DNA of 64,000 bases, taken from the NCBI RefSeq assembly GCF_016907515.1, contig NZ_JAFBBY010000001.1:4092001-4156000 (forward strand), given 5' to 3'. The notes under the pieces are model-generated. The model was not told the DNA's origin, did no database searches, and was given only the letters and a program-made list of their open reading frames with translations. The stretch comes from Nocardioides nitrophenolicus. GTDB lineage: Bacteria; Actinomycetota; Actinomycetes; Propionibacteriales; Nocardioidaceae. The number at the start of each line of letters is the position of its first letter. Position 1 is the stretch's first letter. This document shows, piece by piece, positions 16,176 to 24,694 of this stretch. Both the position numbers and the translations under genes were made by a program.

Positions 16176-17287
16176 CCCGGGCGCCCCGCCCCCGGGTCGT
16201 CGTCGCAGGACTGGGCGACAGCGGCCTGCTGACCGCGATCCACCTGGCCCGCGCCGACGTCGACGTCATCGGCATCTCCAGCAAGCCCGGTCTGGTCAGC
16301 GGCCAGGAGCTCGGCCTGCGCCTGGCCCGGCCCGACGCCTGGGCGCGGGACTACCGGATCGGCTTCGAGCGCTTCCGCCGGCTCGACCGGGCCGAGCTGG
16401 TGCACGGCGAGCTGACCGGGCTCGACCTCGGCGGCCGCGCCGTCATGGTCGGCGGGCGACGGATCGGGTACGACGTGCTGGTGCTCGCCACCGGCGTGAG
16501 CAACGGCTTCTGGCGACTGCCCGGCTTCCAGACCGACGCGGACGTGTCCGCCGCGCTCGCGGCGGCCCATGCCCGGCTGGCCGAGGCACGCAGCGTGCTC
16601 GTCGTCGGCGGCGGCGCGGCCGCCGTCGGCACCGCGCTCCAGGTCGCCACCCGGTGGCCCGCGACCGTGGTCCGGCTCGCCTTCCCGGGCGAGCGGGCGC
16701 TGCCCCAGCACCACCCGCGGGTGTGGGAGGTCGCCCGCCGCCGGCTCGAGCGCGCGGGGGTCGAGCTGCGTCCGGGGCACCGCGCCGACGTACCGGAGAC
16801 CTTCGCGGGCTCCGCGATCACCCGCGGCCCGGTGGCGTGGTCCACCGGCCAGCGGCCGACAGCGGCCGATGCCGTCGTCTGGGCCATCGGCCGAGTCCGG
16901 CCCAACACCGGCTGGCTGCCGCCGGAGCTGCTCGACGACGCGGGCTTCGTCCGGGTCGAGCCGACCCTGCGCGTCGCCGGTGCCCCGGGCGTGTTCGCGA
17001 TCGGCGACGTCGCGGCCACCGACGCGCTGCGCTCCTCGGCCCGCAACCGCGCGGACCGGCTGCTCGCGGCCAACATCCGTGGTCACCTCGACGGCCGCCC
17101 GCTCCGGGAGTACGTGCCGGCGCGGCGCCGCTGGGGCTCGGTGCTCGGGCCGGAGACTGACGGACTGCGGGTCTTCGCCCCGTCCGGCCACCCGTTCCGG
17201 TTCCCCGCGTGGTCGGTGCGCCGGGTGCTGCAGCCGTGGATCGTGCGGCGGGGGATCTACGGCGGCGTGCGTCGTCCTCGACGGTGA
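16172..17287 (+). CDS. FAD-dependent pyridine nucleotide-disulfide oxidoreductase family protein
   Basis: This 371-residue protein resembles NDH-2/AIF-type flavoproteins. It has an N-terminal dinucleotide fold (VVVAGLGDSGLLTAIHL), the second fold VLVVGGGAAAVGTALQ for NAD(P)H and the ATG motif LATGVS. The C-terminal GVFAIGDVAAT motif binds the FAD ribityl chain. The first glycine motif is GLGDSG rather than the usual GxGxxG. There is no redox-active CxxC, so it is not a thioredoxin-reductase type enzyme. It probably passes electrons from NAD(P)H to a quinone or to the membrane protein encoded just upstream, with which it is translationally coupled. Confidence 0.8.
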   Translation: MTRAPRPRVVVAGLGDSGLLTAIHLARADVDVIGISSKPGLVSGQELGLRLARPDAWARDYRIGFERFRRLDRAELVHGELTGLDLGGRAVMVGGRRIGYDVLVLATGVSNGFWRLPGFQTDADVSAALAAAHARLAEARSVLVVGGGAAAVGTALQVATRWPATVVRLAFPGERALPQHHPRVWEVARRRLERAGVELRPGHRADVPETFAGSAITRGPVAWSTGQRPTAADAVVWAIGRVRPNTGWLPPELLDDAGFVRVEPTLRVAGAPGVFAIGDVAATDALRSSARNRADRLLAANIRGHLDGRPLREYVPARRRWGSVLGPETDGLRVFAPSGHPFRFPAWSVRRVLQPWIVRRGIYGGVRRPRR

Positions 17288-17326
17288 CGGACCATGACGG
17301 CAGCACGGTCCGCGCCGCGCCACGGC

Positions 17327-17371
17327 CGAGAGGGCTCGGGCGAACGGCACGCCGTTCGCCCGAGCCCTCTC
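17327..17371 (+). terminator. Strong bidirectional terminator
   Basis: AGAGGGCTCGGGCGAACGG pairs perfectly with its complement ending at about 17371 across a 2-4 base loop. It lies between convergent genes (flavoprotein on +, GPGG protein on -) and can serve both. Confidence 0.75.
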
Positions 17372-17394
17372 ACTCGGCTGCTGCCGCTGGGGCG

Positions 17395-17538
17395 TCAGGT
17401 GAACAGGCTGACTCCACCCGGCCCGACCAGCAGGCCGACCACGATCAGCACGATCCCCCAGAGCAGCTCACCCCGGAACAGGCTGAAGATGCCGGAGACC
17501 ACGAGGATCACCGCCAGGATCCACAAGATGAGTGCCAC
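17395..17538 (-). CDS. GPGG-motif small membrane protein
   Basis: This 47-residue protein begins MALILWILAVILVVSG and ends VGLLVGPGGVSLFT, with two hydrophobic helices joined by FRGELLWG. It fits the GPGG-motif small membrane proteins found in many actinobacteria, whose function is unknown. The start is a GTG at 17538, preceded by an ideal AGGAGG ribosome binding site (TAAGGAGGGAAATC before GTG). It is convergent with the flavoprotein gene and shares its terminator. Confidence 0.85.
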   Translation of the reverse strand: MALILWILAVILVVSGIFSLFRGELLWGIVLIVVGLLVGPGGVSLFT

Positions 17539-17709
17539 GATTTCCCTCCTTATTCAGGGGCCCCTGCGGCCCGGAATCTGAGGTACCCCGCCGGCCGAGG
17601 TGCAGACGGTTCACCCAACCTTCACCGCCGCGGTGGGTGCGGCGGGTGCGGCGGACGGGCACGGCGACCTAGGGTCGAGGCACTCGCCCTTCTGTCTCGG
17701 AGGAAGCTC

Positions 17710-18942
17710 GTGCGCCGTACCCCTGCCGTCCTGTCCGCACTCGCCCTGCTGGCGGGGCTCACCGGCCTGGCGACGCCCGCCGCGCCGGTCTCGGCCCATC
17801 CCGCGGACCAGGCCCGCGGTCCCCGGGAGCCGGTCCGGTTCGCGACCTTCAACGCCTCGCTCAACCGCGGGGCGCAGGGAGACCTGGTTCGCGACCTCTC
17901 GACGCGCGACGACCCGCAGGCGCGCAATGTCGCCGAGTCCATCCAGCGGGTCGACCCGGACGTGGTGCTGGTCAACGAGTTCGACTACGCGCCGGCCGCG
18001 GTCGACCTGTTCCGTGACAACTACCTCGAGGTCTCCCAGAACGGCGCTCGGCCGGTGGCCTATCCCTACGCGTTCACCGCGCCGGTCAACACCGGCGTGC
18101 CCAGCGGCTTCGACCTCAACAACGACGGCCGGGTCGGGGGCGGCGACGACGCGTTCGGGTTCGGGCTGTTCCCCGGGCAGTACGGAATGGTCGTCTACTC
18201 CAAGTACCCGATCGACCGTGCGGCCGTGCGCACCTTCCAGACCTTCCTGTGGAAGGACCTGCCCGGGGCGTTGCTCCCCGACGACCCGGCGACGCCGCAG
18301 CCGGCCGACTGGTACTCGCCGGAGGAGCTCGCGGTGCTCCGGCTGTCCTCGAAGTCGCACTGGGACCTGCCGATCGAGATCGGCGGCCGCACCGTCCACT
18401 TCCTCGTCTCGCACCCGACGCCGCCGACCTTCGACGGGCCCGAGGACCGCAACGGCAGGCGCAACCACGACGAGATCCGGTTCTGGGCCGACTACGTCGC
18501 CGGCCCGGCCCACGGCCGCCACCTCTACGACGACGCGGGCCGGTACGGCGGGCTGCGCCCCGGGGCCGTCTTCGTGATCGCCGGTGACCTGAACGCCGAC
18601 CCCGAGGACGGCGACTCGGTCGACGCCGCCGCGCGCCAGCTCCTCGACCACCCGCGGATCGACAGCCGGTTCGTCCCGACCTCGGCCGGCGGGCCCGAGG
18701 CCGCCGACCTGCAGGGCGGCGCCAACGCGGCGCAGGCCGGCGACCCGTCGTACGACACCGCGGACTTCGCCGACGGGGCGCCGGGCAACCTGCGGGTCGA
18801 CTACGTGCTCCCGTCGCGGCGGCTGCAGGTCCTCGGCGGCGGGGTGTTCTGGCCGGCCACCACCGACCCGCTGTACCGGCTCACCGGGGCCTACCCGTTC
18901 CCCACCAGCGACCACCGGCTGGTGTGGCTCGACGTGCGCTAG
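17710..18942 (+). CDS. Secreted endonuclease/exonuclease/phosphatase-family protein
   Basis: This 410-residue protein has a signal peptide ending near SAHPADQA (about residue 32) and an EEP (DNase I-like) fold. Metal and catalytic motifs are visible: FATFNAS, the metal-binding Glu in VLVNEFD, the GDLNADPEDGDS active-site strand and the C-terminal SDHRLVWLD. Members of this secreted subgroup act as phosphodiesterases or phosphatases outside the cell. The insert with LNNDGRVGGGDDAFG may bind calcium. A GGAGGAAG ribosome binding site supports the GTG at 17710. It is monocistronic. Confidence 0.88.
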   Translation: MRRTPAVLSALALLAGLTGLATPAAPVSAHPADQARGPREPVRFATFNASLNRGAQGDLVRDLSTRDDPQARNVAESIQRVDPDVVLVNEFDYAPAAVDLFRDNYLEVSQNGARPVAYPYAFTAPVNTGVPSGFDLNNDGRVGGGDDAFGFGLFPGQYGMVVYSKYPIDRAAVRTFQTFLWKDLPGALLPDDPATPQPADWYSPEELAVLRLSSKSHWDLPIEIGGRTVHFLVSHPTPPTFDGPEDRNGRRNHDEIRFWADYVAGPAHGRHLYDDAGRYGGLRPGAVFVIAGDLNADPEDGDSVDAAARQLLDHPRIDSRFVPTSAGGPEAADLQGGANAAQAGDPSYDTADFADGAPGNLRVDYVLPSRRLQVLGGGVFWPATTDPLYRLTGAYPFPTSDHRLVWLDVR

Positions 18943-18954
18943 CGGTCCTGGCCG

Positions 18955-19383
18955 CTAGGGCGCCTCGTCCTCGTCGATGACGTGCATGGCCGCCTCCTCG
19001 GCGCTCGCCCCGGCGCCGTCGATGCCGACGTCCTCGGCGACCAGGTCCTTCTCCCGGTCCTCGCCCAGGCCCTCGTCGGGATCGACCAGGCGCCCGGCCC
19101 GGTCGTCGCCGACCTCGGCGTCGGGGTCCTCGGGGTCTGCCGGCTCCGCGCCGGGGTCGGGCTCCGGCTCCTCCTGGGCGAGCCGGTCGTCGAGCGGCTG
19201 CGGGTGTGCCTGCTCCCACGGCGTGTTGCCGTAGCCCTGCGCCGCCGAGTACCTCTCCGGCGGGGAGTAGCCGCGGTCCAGCTCGTCGGCCACGTCGTCG
19301 TCGGCGAGCGTGTCCTCGGGCTGGAGCTGGGTCTCGTCATCGACGCTGTAGCCCTCGTACTGTTCGGGATCGTTGGTGCTCAT
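18955..19383 (-). CDS. DUF5709 domain protein
   Basis: This 142-residue, highly acidic cytoplasmic protein (many Asp, Glu and Pro) has the pattern of DUF5709: YSVDDETQLQPEDTL near the N-terminus, LDRGYSPPER, and a C-terminal AEEAAMHVIDED. Function is unknown; many members look intrinsically disordered. It is convergent with the secreted EEP gene (12-bp gap) and divergent from the DUF4126 gene (43-bp gap), so the two divergent promoters must overlap. Confidence 0.85.
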   Translation of the reverse strand: MSTNDPEQYEGYSVDDETQLQPEDTLADDDVADELDRGYSPPERYSAAQGYGNTPWEQAHPQPLDDRLAQEEPEPDPGAEPADPEDPDAEVGDDRAGRLVDPDEGLGEDREKDLVAEDVGIDGAGASAEEAAMHVIDEDEAP

Positions 19384-19414
19384 CCGCCTGCGGTACCCGG
19401 ACGCCGCCGCGGCT

Positions 19415-19420
19415 TACGCT
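19415..19420 (+). promoter_or_regulatory. -10 box for a leaderless DUF4126 transcript
   Basis: TACGCT ends 6 bases before the GTG at 19427. No ribosome binding site is present. Confidence 0.5.
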
Positions 19421-19426
19421 GGGCGC

Positions 19427-20023
19427 GTGGAATCACTCGCGCTGGCGTTCTCCTCGGGCTGGGCCAGCGGGATCAACAGCTACCTCGTCGTGCTGGTGCT
19501 CGGGCTGGCCGACCGGCTCGGCTCGTTCGAGGAGATCCCCGACGTGCTGGCCCGCTGGGACGTGCTCGCGGTGGCCGCGCTGATGTACGCCTTCGAGTTC
19601 GTCGCCGACAAGATCCCGTACGTCGACTCCGCCTGGGACGTGGTCTCGACCCTGATCCGGCCGGTCGTCGGCGGTGCGGTCGGCGTCCTGATCGCCGGCG
19701 ACGCGGGCTCGGTCAGCGAGCTGGTCGGTGGCGTGGTGGGCGGCGGCAGCGCCCTGGCCGCGCACTCGGTGAAGACCGGCACCCGGATGGCGGTCAACAC
19801 GGTGCCCGAGCCGTTCAGCAACATCGGCATCAGCGTGGGGGAGGACCTCGTCGTGCTGGCCGTGGTCGCCTTCGCCGTCGAGCACCCGTACGCCGCCGCG
19901 TCGATCGCCGCGCTGCTCCTGCTCGCCGGGCTGGTTCTGCTGTGGCTGGCCTGGCGGACCGTACGCCGGGGCTGGGCCCGGTTCCGCGCGTGGCGGGAGG
20001 GCCGGACGGCGGCGGTGTCGTAG
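19427..20023 (+). CDS. DUF4126 membrane protein
   Basis: This 198-residue protein has several membrane segments and the conserved SGWASGINSYLVVLVLGLADRLG start and VADKIPYVDSAWDVVSTLIRP motif of DUF4126. The central glycine-rich part resembles a small transporter, but the function is unknown. I chose the GTG at 19427 because it starts right at the first helix and has a well-placed -10 box; an ATG at 19373 would add an unlikely Arg-rich extension. Confidence 0.8.
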   Translation: MESLALAFSSGWASGINSYLVVLVLGLADRLGSFEEIPDVLARWDVLAVAALMYAFEFVADKIPYVDSAWDVVSTLIRPVVGGAVGVLIAGDAGSVSELVGGVVGGGSALAAHSVKTGTRMAVNTVPEPFSNIGISVGEDLVVLAVVAFAVEHPYAAASIAALLLLAGLVLLWLAWRTVRRGWARFRAWREGRTAAVS

Positions 20024-20050
20024 CGCGGTGGTGCGGGGTGCTCGTCGGGG

Positions 20051-20154
20051 TGGCTGGGGATTCATCACGGGATGTAGGCGGATCCCGGCATCTGTAGCGG
20101 AGTTCCGCTACAGAAGTGCGCATTGACCTACATCCCGTGATGAATCCCCAGCCA
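20051..20154. repeat. 104-bp palindromic element C with perfect 28-bp arms
   Basis: The left arm at 20051-20078 (starting TGGCTGGGGATTCATCACGG) is perfectly complementary to the right arm at 20127-20154. Inside lies a second perfect 11-bp hairpin, TCTGTAGCGGA at 20091-20101 with its complement at 20104-20114. The element is clearly less GC-rich than its surroundings. It fills the gap between the convergent DUF4126 and ROK genes and may also act as a terminator, but it is far longer than needed for that. Confidence 0.85.
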
Positions 20155-20198
20155 GCGCAGCCCAGCCCAACGCCTCGACCGGTACGGCGAACAGCAGC

Positions 20199-21365
20199 TC
20201 AGTCGACGAGCAGCTCGGTCCGCTCGGCGGCGAGCAGCACCGCGCCCAGCAGCGAGGCCCGCTCGCCGAGCCGGCTGGAGACGACGGGGGTGAGCGCGAG
20301 GGTGTCGAGGGCGTGGCGGCGCAGGCCGATCCGCACCGACTCGAGCAGCAGCTCGCCGGCGCGGGCCATGTCGCCGCCGATCACCACGACCGAGGGGTTC
20401 ATCAGGTTGACCACGGCGGCCAGCCCCCAGCCGAGGTGGAGCCCGGCGTCCTCGAGGGCGCGGCGGGCGGAGACGTCGCCGGTCTGGGCGGTCGCGATGA
20501 TCTCGTCGAGGCCGGCGCCGGGCAGCTGTCCGGCGAGCAGGCCCTGGACCGCCTGCACCGAGGTGTAGGTCTCCAGGCAGCCCCGGCTGCCGCAGCGGCA
20601 CAGCGGGCCCTGCTCGTCGAAGGTGAGGTGCCCGATCTCGCCGGCGCTCCCGGCGGTGCCCTGGAAGAGCTCGTTGCGCAGGATGATGCCGGCGCCGACA
20701 CCGGAGGAGATCTTCACGAACACCGAGCTGTCGGTGCCGCGCCCCTCGCCGATCCGGTGCTCGGCGAGCGCGCCGAGGTTGGCGTCGTTCTCGACGTCGA
20801 CGGGGGAGCCGAAGGCCGTCGAGCCGACGCTGCGCGCGTCGACGCTGCGCCAGCCGGGGAAGATCGCCGCGCTCTGCACGACGCCGTCGGTGACCGGCGC
20901 GGGCAGGCCGAGGCCGACATGGCGCAGGGTCGCGCCCGCGGGCCGCAGCTCGTCGCTCATCGCGACGGCGAGGGCGAGCGCCTCCTCGTGGGGGAACTCG
21001 GGTGGGATCGCGCGGCGCTCCTCGGCCAGCACCCGGCCGGTGAGGTCGCCGATGGCGACGGCGAGATGGCTGTGGCCGAAGTCGACGCCGGCGACGATGC
21101 CCGCCCCCTCCGAGAGCCGGACGGCGGAGCCGCGCCGACCGCTGCCCGCCTCGGTGTCGACCAGCCCGGCCTGGCCGAGGTCGCGCACGATGTTGGAGAC
21201 CGTCGCCCGCGCCAGCCCGGTCACCCGCGCCAGCTCGGCCTGGGTGAACACCGAGGCGGCCTCGCCGCCGGTGGTGGTGCGCAGCGCGTCGAGGACCCGG
21301 CGCTGGTTGGCCGCGCGCAGCGACGCGGTCGAGCCCGGCGCGTGGTCACTGCGCTCCGACGTCAT
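20199..21365 (-). CDS. ROK-family transcriptional repressor
   Basis: This 388-residue regulator has an N-terminal winged helix (FTQAELARVTGLARATVSNIVRDL) and a ROK sugar-kinase-like body with VAGVDFGHSHLAVAIGD and the zinc-binding CRCGSRGCLE motif. ROK repressors release DNA on binding a sugar or sugar phosphate. It is transcribed away from a xylose-type ABC importer, whose promoter it very likely controls. The start at 21365 begins MTSERSDH; an upstream in-frame ATG at 21419 would extend into the promoter region. Confidence 0.9.
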   Translation of the reverse strand: MTSERSDHAPGSTASLRAANQRRVLDALRTTTGGEAASVFTQAELARVTGLARATVSNIVRDLGQAGLVDTEAGSGRRGSAVRLSEGAGIVAGVDFGHSHLAVAIGDLTGRVLAEERRAIPPEFPHEEALALAVAMSDELRPAGATLRHVGLGLPAPVTDGVVQSAAIFPGWRSVDARSVGSTAFGSPVDVENDANLGALAEHRIGEGRGTDSSVFVKISSGVGAGIILRNELFQGTAGSAGEIGHLTFDEQGPLCRCGSRGCLETYTSVQAVQGLLAGQLPGAGLDEIIATAQTGDVSARRALEDAGLHLGWGLAAVVNLMNPSVVVIGGDMARAGELLLESVRIGLRRHALDTLALTPVVSSRLGERASLLGAVLLAAERTELLVD

Positions 21366-21456
21366 GGCGACACTGTGCCCGGCCCGGGCCGTAATGGTCA
21401 AGGAATGTCCACAAAGCACCGCATGAATCAGAAATCGGCAAGTTTGTGTTCAAGTC

Positions 21457-21485
21457 TTGACGTCTACGGTGTGAGCCACAACACT
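21457..21485 (+). promoter_or_regulatory. Promoter of the sugar ABC importer operon
   Basis: A -35 box TTGACG (21457-21462) and a -10 box AACACT (21480-21485) are 17 bp apart. The sequence around the -35 box, TTGTGTTCAAGTCTTGAC, is a likely target of the divergent ROK repressor. A good AGGAGAG ribosome binding site follows at 21511-21517. Confidence 0.5.
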
Positions 21486-21519
21486 CGAACCACCGCTCAA
21501 CGTCCGATCGAGGAGAGCC

Positions 21520-22610
21520 ATGTCCACATCAGCACGCCGGGTCGCCGCCGCCGGTGCGGCCCTGTTCCTCGGTGCCGTCGCGCTCAGCGCGTGCGGTGCC
21601 AATGACGCCGAGAAGGGCGGCAGCGACGGTGGCAAGGGAGGCACCATCGCGCTGCTCCTGCCGGAGTCCAAGACCACCCGCTACGAGGCCCACGACCGCC
21701 CGCTGTTCGAGGCGAAGGTCAAGGACCTGTGCAGCGACTGCAAGGTGCTCTACTACAACGCCGACCAGGACGAGGCCAAGCAGGCCCAGCAGATGACGAC
21801 CGCGCTCGACCAGGGCGCCGACGTCGTCGTGCTCGACCCGGTCAACGGCGAGGGCGCGACCGGCATGGTCGACGAGGCGAAGGGCCAGGACGTCCCGGTC
21901 ATCGCCTACGACCGCTTCATCGAGAACGCCGACTACTACATGTCCTTCGACAACGAGACCGTCGGCAAGATGCAGGCCCAGGCGCTCGTCGACGCGATGG
22001 GCGACAAGGGCGACATCCTGATGCTCAACGGCGCCCCGAGCGACCCGAACGCCGCCCAGTTCAAGGCCGGCGCCCACAGCGTGCTCGACGGGAGCGGCGT
22101 GAAGATCCTCGCCGAGTACGACAACCCGGACTGGAGCCCGGAGAACGCCCAGCAGTGGACGACCGACCAGCTCAACAAGTACGACCCCGCCTCGATCGGT
22201 GGCGTGTACGCCGCCAACGACGGCCAGGCCGGTGGCGTGATCGCGGCTCTGACCGACCACATCGCGGCCGACAAGCTGCCGCCGATCACCGGCCAGGACG
22301 CCGAGGTCGCCGCGATCCAGCGGATCCTCGCGGGCGAGCAGACCATGACGATCTACAAGCCGATCCCGATCGAGGCCGAGACCGCCGCCGAGGTGGCCGT
22401 CCTGCTCGCGCACGGCGACGACGTACCCGACACCACCGACACGGGCATCACGCAGTCGACCTACAAGGACGTGAAGTCCTACATCTTCACGCCGATCGTG
22501 GTCACCAAGGACAACGTGGCCAGCACCGTCATCGCCGACAAGTTCTACGACGCCTCGGAGATCTGCACCGGCGAGTACGCGCAGGCCTGCACGGAGGCCG
22601 GCGTCTCCTG

Positions 22611-22611
<1 letters not shown>
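21520..22611 (+). CDS. xylF: Sugar (xylose-type) ABC transporter substrate-binding lipoprotein
   Basis: This 363-residue lipoprotein has lipobox LSAC and a type I periplasmic-binding fold. It follows E. coli XylF closely: YDRFIENADYYMSFDNETVG, VYAANDGQAGG, ITGQDAEVAAIQRILAGEQ and TMTIYKPI. It should capture an aldopentose such as D-xylose at the outer membrane face and deliver it to the permease. The specificity is inferred from the match. It is the first gene of a three-gene operon under the divergent ROK repressor, and its stop overlaps the ATPase start by one base. Confidence 0.88.
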
Positions 22612-23431
<820 letters not shown>

Positions 23432-23435
<4 letters not shown>

Positions 23436-24694
23436 CCGACCAGCTCACCAACCAGACCCCGGGCCCCACGCCCGCCGTGGACGCCGCCGACGAGCGGCTG
23501 GTCCGGGTCGTCTCGCCCGGCGACTACCTGCGCCAGCTCGGCGGCCGCCTGCGCGGCGGCGACCTGGGCATGCTGCCGGTGATCCTCGGCCTGGTCGCCA
23601 TCTGCGTGTTCTTCTACAGCCAGGAGCCGACCTTCCTGTCCTCGCGCAGCCTGGTCACCATGACCCTGTACGCCGCCCCGCTCGGCGTGATCGCGCTCGG
23701 CATCGTGCTCGTGCTGCTGCTCGGCGAGATCGACCTCAGCGTCGGCACCGTCTCCGGCTTCACCTCCGCGACCACCGCGGTCATGTTCGTCAGCCACGGG
23801 CAGTCGCTCGCGCTCTCGATCCTGGCCGCGATCGCCCTCGGCGCGCTGATCGGGGCCGGCTACGCCATGCTCTTCGTCTGGGTCGGCGTCCCCAGCTTCG
23901 TGTTCACCCTCGCGGGCCTGCTCGCCTTCGAGGGCGCGCTCTACTGGGTGCTCGGCGACCAGGGCACGATCAACCTGCCCCGCGACTCCGGGCTGCCCGT
24001 CTTCACCCGCCAGAAGTTCCTCAGCGACGCCCAGGGCTATGCCCTGGTCGCGATCGTGGTCGCGGTCTACGTCGGCTCGCGGCTGTGGACCATCCGGCAG
24101 AAGCGGGCGGCCGGCCTGACCCCGCCGAACCTGCTCGGCGTGGTGGTCAAGGGCGCGGCGCTGGCGGTCGGTCTCGGCTGGCTGACCTACTACCTCGGCA
24201 TCGACCGCGGCTGGGGCTACCTGCCGGTGCTCTTCGCCGGCCTGGTCGTGCTCATGGACCTGCTGCTGCGGCGGACCCGCTGGGGGCGCTACGTCTACGC
24301 CGTCGGCGGCAACGAGGAGGCGGCCCGCCGAGCCGGCATCCGGGTGGGCCTGGTCTACGGCTCCGTGTTCGTGCTCTGCTCCACCTTCGCCGCCCTCGGC
24401 GGCGTGCTCGTCGCGGGCCAGCTCACCACCGTCTCCCAGTCCAGCGGTACGACGGACACCAACCTCACCGCGATCGCCGCCGCCGTCATCGGCGGCACCA
24501 GCCTCTTCGGCGGCCGCGGCTCGGCGTACTCGGCGCTGCTCGGGATCCTGGTGCTCCAGGCGATCCGCACCGGGCTCAACCTGATGAACGTCGACTCCGA
24601 CGTGCGCCTGATCGTCACCGGCGCGGTGCTGCTCCTCGCCGTCGCGATCGACTCGGTCGCCCGCCGGGCCCGCTCCAGCAGCGGCAGAGGCTAG
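23432..24694 (+). CDS. Sugar ABC transporter permease, XylH/RbsC family
   Basis: This 420-residue membrane protein has about ten hydrophobic segments and the BPD_transp_2 signature [12 protein letters not shown], plus [15 protein letters not shown] and [17 protein letters not shown] near the end. It forms the channel for the pentose importer. Its GTG start overlaps the ATPase stop. Its TAG stop lies in a CTAG that is also the stop of fbiC on the other strand, so the two convergent genes overlap by 4 bases with no room for a terminator. Confidence 0.93.
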
